Below, in pieces: positions 36,901 to 48,900 of a stretch of DNA of 64,000 bases. The notes under the pieces are model-generated. The model did no database searches and had not been told where the DNA came from. It saw only the letters and a list, made by a program, of their open reading frames with translations. Numbering within the stretch: the first letter of the stretch is position 1; each line of letters opens with the position of its first letter. The translations under genes were made by a program, and so were the position numbers. Origin of the DNA: Hoplostethus atlanticus (lineage: Eukaryota > Chordata > Actinopteri > Trachichthyiformes > Trachichthyidae); contig JAXDDX010000004.1 of the NCBI GenBank assembly GCA_034670405.1, positions 9,126,501 to 9,190,500 on the forward strand. The letters are read 5' to 3'.

Positions 36901-39900
36901 GATATGGCTGTGGAGGAAGAGGAGGAGATTAAGATGGCGGACATGAAGGAGGCTGAGGAGGAGAAAGAGGAGGAGGATGAAGAGGAAACAGAAGAAAAAG
37001 AGCCACCCGTCAAACAACTTGTTCTTGAAATTCTGACAGCTGAAAAGCTTGATGTTGTCGACATAGCGTCTGAAACTGACAATGAGGATGAGGAAGAAAT
37101 GATGACTTCACTACCTGTGTCTGACCCAGATGAATACTCTGACATAATCGATGATGACGATGAAAACAACAACAACAGTGAGAGCAGGAAAACTGAACCA
37201 AAGCGACGGAGGAAGGTTCACATTCCCTACGAGAGGGTCAAAAGAGTAGGATCCAGGGCCAGCCTCAAAGAAGAAGAGCACCTCACAAGCAAGGATGGGC
37301 AGGAGACAGGTATAATACATTTACCACTATCATCACATATTTTTCATAATTTTTCACTACCAGGTATTATCATCTAAAATGTATCTGAATGGTGAGTGTG
37401 TTATTAAATGGTGAGCATAATGATGAATGAAAGCGTATATTTTTTATCATCCATATTTAACATCTGTTTCCAAGGATATATTGCCTGCTTTTCAACTCAA
37501 AACAGTCATGAGTAATATTGTTGGTTGGGAAATGACTGTAAGGTTATTAATATAATAAATATTTGTATAGTGTTTGACATAACATGCTTGACATTTTTAT
37601 GTCACATTTCACAATTTTTTTAACATGCAACATTGTGTTTGTGACTTATCTGACAATCTAATGTTTGTCAACAATACACTAAATTGTATTTGATTGAAAC
37701 TGCAGTACAATTTCTTGATTGATGATTGATTGATTTTCGATTGACTGTAGTCTTAATAATCGTAAAGCAGTGAATAAAGGTGTTATACCACTTGAAGATG
37801 GACACACTGAGGTCAACTTTTATTTAGAAACTCATCCTGATTTAGGTGTGAATAGCTGCAAGGAAAGATGATCTGAGGATTCATGCTTGAAGGGTATACA
37901 GTCTCCTTAAATACATTCAATCTTGTGTCTGTCTCCTATTGGTGACTCAGTACAGACAAATCTGTCTCCCACTGTACTAATGTTGAATAGTCCCTCATTC
38001 AAACTATTGGCAACTGTCATCAAACTGCCAGGAAGACAGAGGGGCATGGATTTCTGACTGAGGACTTCGCAGTCAACTTGCAGCTGTACTGTTGTGCCTC
38101 CACAGTGAATTATGGAGCATGTTAGTGGGGAACACTAAAAAAAATGATGATGAAAAATGATGAACCATTAAATCGATGTTTATACTTCATTGTACAACTC
38201 TACAAGGTTACTGTAGGTCAAATTAACAGTATATACATTACCTCTTTGTGGTGTGTTTTTTCATTGCCTATAGCGCTTTTGCATGCATTACCTATTTTTA
38301 ACATGAATACATATTGCATCTATCCAAAGTACTTGTGGAAACAGAATTACACAAACTTATATTTCTATATAGTTCTCAAAGATGCAAAGGAAAGACAAGC
38401 AATACAAGAAGTAGAAGATGCCCTTATAAAAGGTAATATTGTGCAAATCCCAGCCCCTTGTGCAACTCCATTTTTCAATTTTTTCAATTTTCTTTCTATC
38501 TACCAGCACTGAGTTTTATATTTCCCACATTTGTATTTTAAATGCATTGGTTTGGTGTAATTCGACAAGAACGAGATTGTACGCACAAGAACAACTGCAG
38601 GTTTCTCTTTTTTCACTTTATTGTTGCTTACAGACCTCAAAGCCGCAGAAACCAAAAAAGAGGAGAAAAAGGAGAAGGAAGCCAAAGCTGAGAAAAGGGT
38701 AGAGAAAAGCATCAAAGAACAACAACCCAAGGAGAAGGCCAAACCTGAGGTCGAACCCACTGTGAAGAAAACAGAGAGGCCAGAACACAAAGGTAATCAG
38801 ACATAGTGATTAAATTAATGTCTGAAATTATAATATACTGTTGAAATGTCCATGGTGTATTAAAACTAGTTACATCTATGATGGAATTTTAGATAAGCGA
38901 TACAGTATTGTCCTACCAAATTGTTTCATATCACAGTAACAGTTTTAATCTCATACACATATGAAACTATCTACATTTCAGAAAAAAAATTCTGAAAAAA
39001 AGATTTCCCCATTGACAACTAACACTGACATTAAAAAGTGTGCAACCATGATTTGGCTTTGTCTAAAGATCATAAAACAATTTCTCCATCTGTAAGACAA
39101 TGGCAGCTATTTTTTATACATTTTACAGCAAGACACAATTATGTTTTAGGACAAGGAAAACATTTCTGTTATTGTATTTAGAAGAAGAGCCCAAAAAGGA
39201 GAAAGAAGCGAAGAGCCCTTCTAAGGAAGAGAAAGAAGTGAAGAAGCCTTCTAGGGATGAGAAAGAAGTGAAGAAGCCTTCTAAGGAGGAGACAGAAGTG
39301 AAGAAACCTTCTGAAGAGGAGAGAGAAGCAAAGAAGCCTTCTGAAGAGGAGAAAGCAGCGAAGAAGCCTTCTAAGGATGAAAAAGAAGTGAAGAAACCTT
39401 CTAAGGATGATAAAGAAGTGAAGAAAACTTCTAAAGAAGAGAAAGAAGCAAAGATGCCTTCTAGGGAGGAGAAACAAGGGAAGAAGCCTTCTAAAGAGGA
39501 GAGAGAAGTGAAGAAGCCTTCTAAAGAGGAGAAAGAAGTGAAGAAGCCTTCTGGAGAAGAGAAAGAAGTACAGAAGCCTTCTAAAGAGGAGAAAGAAATG
39601 AAGAAGCCTTCTAAAGAGGAGAAAGAGCCAAAGAAGACTTCTAAAGAGGAGAAAGGAGTGAAGAAACCTTCTGAAGAGGAGAGAAAAGTGAAGAAGCCTT
39701 CTAAAGAGGAGAAAGCAGCGAAGAAGCCTTCTAGGGATGAAAAAGAAGTGAAGAAACCTTCTAAGGTGGAGACAGAAGTTAAGAGGCCTTCTGAAAAGGA
39801 GAAAGAAGTGAAGACACCTTCAAAAGAGGAGAAAGAGCCAAAGAAGCCTTCTAAAGAGGAGGCAGAAGTGAAGAAACCTTCTGAAGAGGAGAGAGAAGTG

Positions 39901-42900
39901 AAGAAGCCTTCTAAAGAGGAGAAAGCAGTAAAGAAGCCTTCTAGGGATGAGAAAGAAGTGAAGAAATCTTCTAAAGAGGAGAAAGAAGTGAAGAAGCCTT
40001 CTAAGGAGGAGAAAGCAGCGAAGAAACCTTCAAAGGATGAGAAAGAAGTGAAGAAATCATCTAAAGAGGAGAAAGAAGCAAAAAAGCCTTCTGAAGAAGA
40101 GAAAGAAGTACAGAAGCCTTCTAAGGAGGAGAGAGAAACAAAGAAGACTTCTAAAGAGGAGAAGGAAGTGAAGAAGCCTTCTAAAGAGGAGAGAGAAGTG
40201 AAGAAGCCTTCTAAAGGGGAGAAAGAAGGGAAGAAGCCTTCTAAAGAGAAGAGAGAAGTGAAGAAGCCTTCTAAAGAGGAGAAAGAAGTGAAGAAGCCTT
40301 CTGAAGAAGAGAAAGAAGTACAGAAGCCTTCTAAGGAGGAGAGAGAAGTAAAGAAGATTTCTAAGGAGGAGAGAGAAGTGAAGCAACCTTCTAAAGAGGA
40401 GAAAGAAGCGAAAAGCCCTTCTAAGGAAGAGAAAGAAGTGAAGAAGCCTTCTAGGGATGAGAAAGAAGTGAAGAAGCCTTCTAAGGAGGAGACAGAAGTT
40501 AAGAGTCCTTCTGAAGAGGAGAAAGAAGTGAAGAAGCCTTCAAAAGAGGAGAAAGAGCCAAAGAAGCCTTCTAAAGATGAGACAGAAGTGAAGAAACCTT
40601 CTGAAGAGGAGAGAGAAGTGAAGAAGCCTTCTAAAGAGGAGAAAGAAGCAAAGCAGCCTTCTAAGGAGGAGAAAGAAGTGAAGAAGCCTTCTGAAGAGGA
40701 GAAAGAAGTGAAAAAGCCTTCTAAGGAGGAAAAAGAACCAAAGAAGCCTTCTAAAGAGGAACAAAAGCAAAAGAAGCCTTCTAAGGAGGAGACAGAAGTG
40801 AAGAAGCCTTCTAAGGAGGAGAAAGAACCAAAGAAGCCTTCTAAAGAGGAGAAAGCAGCAAAGAAGCCTTCTAGGGATGAGAAAGAAGTGAAGAAACTTT
40901 CTAAAGAGGAGAAAGAAGTGAAGAAACCTTCTAAAGAGGAGAAAGAACCAAAGAAGCCTTCTAAAGAGGAGAAAGCAGCGAAGAAGCCTTCTAGGGATGA
41001 GAAAGAAGTGAAGAAACCCTCTAAAGAGGAGAAAGAACCAAAGAAGCCTTCTGAAGAGGAGAAAGAAGTGAAGAAGCCTCCTAAGGAGGAGAAAGAAGTG
41101 AAGAAACCATCTCAGGTGGAGACAGAAGTGAAGAAGGCTTCTGAAGAGGAGAGAGAGGTGAAGAAGCCTTCTAAAGAGGAGAGAGAAGTAAAGAAGACTT
41201 CTAAGGAGGAGAGAGAAGTGAAGAAGCCTTCTGAAGAGGAGAAAGAAGCAAAGAAGCCTTCTGAAGAGGAGAAAGAAGTGAAGAAGCCTTCTAAGGAGGA
41301 GAAAGAAGTGAAGAAACCAACTAAGGAGGAGAAAGAAGTTAAGAAACCTTCTAAAGAGGAGAAAGAAGCAAAGCAGCATTCTAAGGAGGAGAAAGAAGTG
41401 AAGAAGCCTTCTAAGGAGGAGAAAGAACCAAAGAAGCATTCTAAAGAGGAACAAAAGCAAAAGAAGCCTTCTAAGGAGGAGACAGAAGTGAAGAAGCCTT
41501 CTAAGGAGGAGAAAGAACCAAAGAAGCCTTCTGAAGAGGAGAAAGAAGTGAAGAAGCCTTCTAAGGAGGAGAAAGAAGTGAAGAAGCCATCTAAAGAGGA
41601 GAAAGAAGTGAAGAAACCTTCTAAGGAGGAGAAAGAAGTGAAGAAGCCTTCTGAAGAGGAGAAAGAAGTGAAGAAGCCTTCTAAGGAGGAGAAAGAACCA
41701 AAGAAGCCTTCTAAAGAGGAACAAAAGCAAAAGAAGCCTTCTAAGGAGGAGACAGAAGTGAAGAAGCCTTCTAAGGAGGAGAAAGAACCAAAGAAGCCTT
41801 CTGAAGAGGAGAAAGAAGTGAAGAAGCCTTCTAAGGAGGAGAAAGAAGTGAAGAAACCATCTCAGGTGGAGACAGAAGTGAAGAAGGCTTCTGAAGAGGA
41901 GAGAGAGGTGAAGAAGTCTTCTAAAGAGGAGAGAGAAGTAAAGAAGACTTCTAAGGAGGAGAGAGAAGTGAAGAAAGCTTCTAAAGAGGAGAAAGAAGAG
42001 AAAGAAGTGAAGAAGCCTTCTAAGGAGGAGACAGGCGTGAAGAAGCTTTCTGAAGAGGAGAAAGAAGCAAAGAAGCCTTCTGAAGAGGAGAAAGAAGTGA
42101 AGAAGCCTTCTAAAGAGGAGAAAGAAGTGAAGAAACCATCTAAGGAGGAGAAAGAAGTGAAGAAACCTTCTAAAGAGGAGAAAGAAGCAAAGCAGCCTTC
42201 TAAGGAGGAGAAAGAAGTGAAGAAGCCTTCTGAAGAGGAGAAAGAAGTGAAGAAGCCTTCTAAGGAGGAGAAAGAACCAAAGAAGCCTTCTAAAGAGGAA
42301 CAAAGGCAAAAGAAGCCTTCTAAGGAGGAGACAGAAGTGAAGAAGCCTTCTAAGGAGGAGAAAGAACCAAAGAAGCCTTCTGAAGAGGAGAAAGAAGTGA
42401 AGAAGCCTTCTAAGGAGGAGAAAGAAGTGAAGAAACCTTCTAAAGAGGAGAAAGAAGCAAAGCAGCCTTCTAAGGAGGAGAAAGAAGTGAAGAAGCCTTC
42501 TGAAGAGGAGAAAGAAGTGAAGGAGCCTTCTAAGGAGGAGAAAGAACCAAAGAAGCCTCCTAAAGAGGAACAAAAGCAAAAGAAGCCTTCTAAGGAGGAG
42601 ACAGAAGAGAAGAAGCCTTCTAAGGAGGAGAAAGAACCAAAGAAGCCTTTTGAAGAGGAGAAAGAAGTGAAGAAGCCTTCTAAGGAGGAGAAAGAAGTGA
42701 AGAAACCATCTCAGGAGGAGACAGAAGTGAAGAAACCTTCTGAAGAGGAGACAGAAGTGAAGAAGCCTTCTAAAGAGGAGAAAGCAGCGAAGAAGCCTTC
42801 TAGGGATGAGAAAGAAGTGAAGAAACCTTCTAAAGAGGAGAAAGAAGCAAAGCAGCCTTCTAAGGAGGAGAAAGAAGTGAAGAAGCCTTCTGAAGAGGAG

Positions 42901-45900
42901 AAAGAAGTGAAGAAGCCTTCTAAGGAGGAGAAAGAACCAAAGAAGCCTTCTAAAGATGAACAAAAGCAAAATAAGCCTTCTAAGGAGGAGACAGAAGTGA
43001 AGAAACCTTCTAAAGAGGAGAAAGAAGCAAAGCAGCCTTCTAAGGAGGAGAAAGAAGTGAAGAAGCCTTCTAAGGAGGAGAAAGAACCAAAGAAGCCTTC
43101 TAAAGAGGAACAAAAGCAAAAGAAGCCTTCTAAGGAGGAGAAAGAACCAAAGAAGCCTTCTGAAGAGGAGAAAGAAGTGAAGAAGCCTTCTAAGGAGGAG
43201 AAAGAAGTGAAGAAACCATCTCAGGTGGAGACAGAAGTGAAGAAGGCTTCTGAAGAGGAGAGAGAAGTAAAGAAGACTTCTAAGGAGGAGAGAGAAGTGA
43301 AGAAAGCTTCTAAAGAGGAGAAAGAAGTGAAGAAGCCTTCTAAGGAGGAGAAAGAACCAAAGAAGCCTTCTAAAGAGGAACAAAAGCAAAAGAAGCCTTC
43401 TAAGGAGGAGACAGAAGTGAAGAAGTCTTCAAAAGAGGAGAAAGAGTCAAAGAAGCCTTCTAAAGAGGATAAAGAAGTGAAAAAGCCTTCTAAGGAGGAG
43501 ACAGACGTGAAGAAGCCTTCTGAAGAGGAGAAAGAAGCAAAGAAGCCTGCTAAGGAGGAGAAAGAAGTGAAGAAGCCTTCTAAGGAAGAGACAGATGTGA
43601 AGAAGCCTTCTGAAGAGGAGAAAGAAGCAAAGAAGCCTGCTAAGGAGGAGAAAGAAGTGAAGAAGCCTTCTAAGGAGGAGAAAGAACCAAAGAAACCTTC
43701 TGAAGAGGAGAAAGAATTGAAGAAGCCTTCTAAGGAGGAGAAAGAAGTGAAGAAACCATCTAAGGTGGAGAAAGAACCAAAGAAGCCTTCTGAAGAGGAG
43801 AAAGAACCAAAGAAGCCTTCTAAGAAGGAGCAAGAAGTGAAGAAGCCTTCTGAAGAGGAACAAAAGCAAAAGAAGCCTTCTAAGGAGGAGACAGAAGTAA
43901 AGAAAGCTTCTAAAGAGGAGAAAGAAGATAAAGAAGCGAAGAAGCCTTCTAAGCAGGAGAAAGAAGTGAAGAAGCCTTCTAAGGAGGAGACAGACGTGAA
44001 GAAGCCTTCTAAAGAGGATAAAGAAGTGAAGAAGACTTCTAAGGAGGAGAGAGAAGTGAAGAAAGCTTCTAAAGAGGAGAAAGAAGTGAAGAAGCCTCCT
44101 AAGGAGGAGAAAGAACCGAAGAAGCCTTCTAAAGAGGAGAAAAAGCAAAAGAAGCCTTCTAAGGAGGAGACAGAAGTGAAGAAACCATCTCAGGAGGAGA
44201 AAGAAGTAAAGAAGCCTTCTGAAGAAGAGAAAGAGGTGAAGAAACCTTCTAAAGAGGAAAAAGAGCCAAAGAAGCCTTCTAAAGAGGAGAAAGAAGTCAA
44301 GAAGCCTTCTAAGGAAGAGACAGAAGTTAAGAAGCCCTCTAAAGAGGAGAAAGAAGTGAAGAAACCTTCTGAAGATGAGAAAGACGTAGAGAAACCTTCT
44401 GAAGAGGAGAAAGAAGTGATGGAGCCTGAACCTTTGAAGAAGAAAGACACTAAAAAGACAGGTAGGCAAACATACCACTCCAATTCACCAATGTATACAT
44501 ATAATATATACAGATATATATAATAGATATAGGAAGCGAAAACAATGGCATATTGAACTCCTTATAAATCATAACAGTTGCTGTACAGTATGCTGTGTCA
44601 TGTACTTATTATTGTGTTTGTAAAATGCTCATAAAAAGCTATCTACATAGTTTAATTGTTAGAGTTGCAAAAAAAAAAGACTCTTTAATAAAAAAAACTG
44701 TTTTAGTGAAAAACAAACACTGTACTAAAATACTTAGGTCAGGTTCAAGGAAAGTACTTTGATTAGGTTAGGTTAAAGCAATCAAACCCGTTAGCCACTT
44801 TGACTAAAATTAGGCAAAGGAATTGGATTATGGTTACTAGTTTGGTTATAGAAAACAACTTGGTATGTTTTATGATTTTCTTTTATATACAGAACTGAAG
44901 AAGCCTTCCAAAGATGAGAAAGAAGTGAAGAAGCCTTCTATAGACAAGAAAGAAGCAAAGAAGCCTTCTAAGGAGGAGATAGAAGTGAAGAAGCCTTCTG
45001 AAGAGGAGAAAGAAGTGAAGAAGCCTCCTAAGGAGGAGAAAGAACCAAAGAAGCCTTCTAAAGAGGAGAAAAAGCAAAAGAAGCCTTCCAAAGAGGAGGA
45101 AGAACCAAAGAAACTATCTAAAGAGGAAAAAGAACTAAAGATGCCTACTAAAGAAGAGGTAGAACCAATTAAACCTTCCAAAGGGGAAAAAGAACTAAAG
45201 AAGCCTTCTAAAGAACAGGATCAACCAATAAAACTTTCTAAAGAAGACAAAGAACCAAAGAAGCCCTCCAAAGAAAAGAAAGAACCAACAAAGCCTCCAA
45301 AAGAGAAAAAGGAAGTCAAAAAGCATCCTAAAGAAGAGAAAGAAATAAAGAAGCCCCCAAAAGAAGAAAAAGAACCACAGAAGCCCTCCAAAGAAGAGAA
45401 AAAAGAAACAATAATGCCTTCTAAAGAGGTGATGGAAGACAAAAAGGTTCCTGAAGAAGGGAAAGAGCCAAAGACGCCATCCAAAGAGCAAGAACCAGAG
45501 CAACCCCTAAAAGAAGCGAAAGACCTAAAGAAATCTTCTAGAGAAGAGAAAGAAGTCAAGAAGCCTCTTAAGGAAGATAGGGAACCAAAGACACCTTCCA
45601 AAGAAGAGACAGAACCAAAGACTCCCTCTAAAGAAGAGAAAGAATCAGCAAAGCCTTCCAAAGATGAGAAAGAAGTCAAGAAATCTCCTAAAGAAGAGAA
45701 AGAATCAAAGGAAACTGGACCTCTGAAGAAGAAAGACACTAAGACAGGTAGGCCAGCAATGAAATATTTAAAGCAACTACATTATATATGATAGAAACTT
45801 GGCCAACACTTGATTCTAAATGAACTCTTATGTAATTAATCATAGAAGAATCCAAAAAGAAACCTTCAAAAGAGGAGAGGAGGTGAAGAAAGAGACTGAA

Positions 45901-48900
45901 CCTCTGAAAAAGGACATGACTCCCTTGTATTTGTATAGATATTTTACATATTAATTGTCTCACAAAACACTGTGATTACTCATAGACGGGCCAAAAAGGA
46001 GCCTCCCACAGAAAACTAAAGAGGCTAAAAAGATTGGAAGGCTTCACTTGAAAAACTGTTCCATCAGCTTTCTCTCTTTGTTTCAGACCATGAACACAAA
46101 AAGCCTGTAAAGGAGATTAAAGTTGTCAAGAAGGAGGTTGTTTCTGTCCTGAAAAAGGCCCATCTGAATGTAACAAAAGCAGGTGAGATAATAGGAAGAT
46201 TTTCATCTACTGATAATACCAAATGCTTATGGTTATTTTAGATCCTCACTTGTTATCAACATTGTGAACCTCATTTGCTCTTGTTGTTGTTAATTAATAT
46301 TACTGAAAATATTATGCAGAGAGCATTTTCGCTTTTTAGCACTTTAGCACACCTCTATAGGAATTCAAAAGCAGCCAACCTCCAATATTAGCCGGCATAG
46401 GTCCATTCAGGCTTATTTCCCCTCTGATACGTTCTCTGTTACCATCAAAAAAGCATGAGACTGAAATTGTTATTTCAATTTCATATAACAATTTCAATTG
46501 TTAATTGCAATTGTCAATAATTGCAGCTGCTGAACCCAAGAAGCCTGTCAAGGAGGTAAAAGCTTTCAAGAAGGAGGCTGTATCTGTCCTGAAAAAGGCA
46601 CATATCAATGTTACAAAAACAGGTAAATAACAGGCCACTCAGCGAAACAGTATGTTAACTTAAAGCTGGAGTTTGTAAGGTTGTAAACATTGAATCTATA
46701 AAACATCATGAATCTAGAGGGATAATAAATGAGGCTGTATTTAAAGAGGCAAGGAGTAAGACTTTTACTTCCCTGTAGCACAAAATGACCATAATATATT
46801 TGTAAGTGGGGGGTGATAGGGTTACTGATCAATACCAATTACTTTGCCAGGTGGTGAGATTTCTGGCTTTCAAAACTTGCTTTCTGGCCTGCAATGTTTT
46901 GGAGGACAGAGCTACGAGCAAGCGTTCGGTGTCACAAAACATTTCAGCTACGAAGGCTAAAAAGACTCGTTCTTAAGCCCAAAATGCAAATGATGAAACA
47001 GTATCATTATTACAGTAGTTTGCTTTGTGATATGTTACCTATTGGATCTCTACTCTAATTAGCTAGCTTACTCGTCTCTATTGTGAAGATGTGACTTCAT
47101 TGTTTGATTTGGTGACAGGCCATCATCACTCATGGGAGATGGGAGGGGCAGGGGCTGTGCCAGAGACTGTAGGAGGAGATAAATTATATCAATGTTGTTG
47201 CAATTCCTTCTTGTCGCCAATAGAGGGCGATAAATTATATGGTAATAAATGACCATAGAAATTTTGACTTGACTTGAACTGCCTTTCCCCTGCTAATTTA
47301 TGACATTTTAAAATCTGCTGTATCCCTGCAAAATTGCTGCTTGAAGTTAAGACTTAGTAAGAGTTAGTAAGAGATATGGAGCTAATCACATTCACAGAAC
47401 TTGGTGGTTTAGAAAGCTTACCTCATTGAGCCATCATAAAACTGTATCATGAAATTCAGATATTCATTACCACACATTTGACAAAAATTACAGCAATGTA
47501 AGCCCAAACAATTTTTTAAAACAGATTTCCAGAAAACTTACAAACTGCAGCTTTAATGTCATCTAGAAAAAGGTTTTATCAAGCTATCATTTATTGTATG
47601 AATCTGTAAGAACTGTAAGAAAGACACCAAGACAGGTGGGCCAGCAATGAGAAGTTTAAAGCAATTATAATAGAAACCATTTATCCTTTAAACTTGACAA
47701 ACACTGACTATTATAATTGATTTTAAATGAAATCTTATGCGATTTAGAAGAACCCAGAAAGAAATCTTCCAAAGAGGAGGAGAAGGAGGTGAAGAAGGAG
47801 GTGAAGAAGGACATGACTCATGAAATTAAAAAGACAGGTATGTCTAGAATATAACAGGTTTGACTCCTAATTAATTCACAAACACATACAAACATCAAAT
47901 CCTGTTATGATGCAAAATGTAGATATCTTCTACTTTCATGAATATTGTATGTATTAATTGGATTATATTTTGAAACACTATGGAATTACTAATAGAAGGA
48001 GCCCAAAAGAAGACGTCCAAAGAAAAGAAAGAAGAGGCTAAAAAGATTGGTAGGCTTCACTCGTTCAATAAAGTTGAATCTATTCTCTTCCATATCACTG
48101 AAACTGTTCCATCAGCTTTCGCTCTTTATTTCAGACCATGAGCCCAAAAAGCCTGTAAAGGAGATTAAAGTTGTCAAGAAGGAGGTCGTTTCTATTCTGA
48201 AAAAGGCCCATCTGAATGTAACAAAAGCAGGTGAGATAATAGGAAAGTTTTCATCTACTGATAATACTAATACTACTACATAATAGTACTTGAAAATATT
48301 ATGCAGAGAGAGATCATCCATTGATAATACCAAATGCAGGTTTTTTTAAATAATTGTTCCATGGCTATTTTAGATCCTCCCTTGTTATCAACATTATCAA
48401 CCACATTTGCTCACCTAAAAAGAAGGCAGCTCTTGATGGGAAGAAAAAAATCTGAAATGCAATAATAATATTGTTGCAAATAGTATGCAGCATTTTCAAC
48501 ATAGCTAGACAGGCTTAAGAAATTCCCAACCACTGCTTATTCAAAATAAGAAGCAACATTACACACATTCTGAAATTATCTATAGAGTGTAATTAAATAG
48601 TTGTATGCACGCATGTAAGAAAATGAGAACAATTACATCTTTCCCTTGTTAAACATGTTTGGCAGCCTGCTTTCTTAGGATGTGTGAGGTTTGGAAAAAA
48701 CAAGGTCCTACACTATTTGTATACATTTCTTGGTGTTTATTGTAGAACCCAAGGCTCTGAAAGAAAAGGCCAAGCTGCCAGCTGTGTTGGAAGGTAATCC
48801 ATTATTAACTGTATCTCTTTTTATACAATACTCATCCACAGCATTGGCTCCTATATTATAGTGCCAACTTAAGTAAACAAACTAAAGACAAATCATCTAC

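Noticed and set aside
40540-43389. 949-residue open frame on the minus strand rich in [11 protein letters not shown]
   Set aside because: It is the exact complement of the 30-bp KEKE repeat, where the unit happens to lack stops. No start context, splice sites or family resemblance. The same holds for minus-strand frames at 43447-44478 and 45195-45739.
39182-44461. Possible CRISPR-like or satellite array
   Set aside because: The 30-bp units are contiguous with no unique spacers, keep an open frame and are bounded by splice sites. It is a coding minisatellite in a eukaryotic gene.
35321-45747. Reading the acidic and KEKE exons as separate retrogenes or single-exon genes
   Set aside because: Each has acceptor and donor sites in the same phase as the neighbouring triadin exons and lies between the triadin transmembrane and C-terminal exons. 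No own start or promoter is evident.
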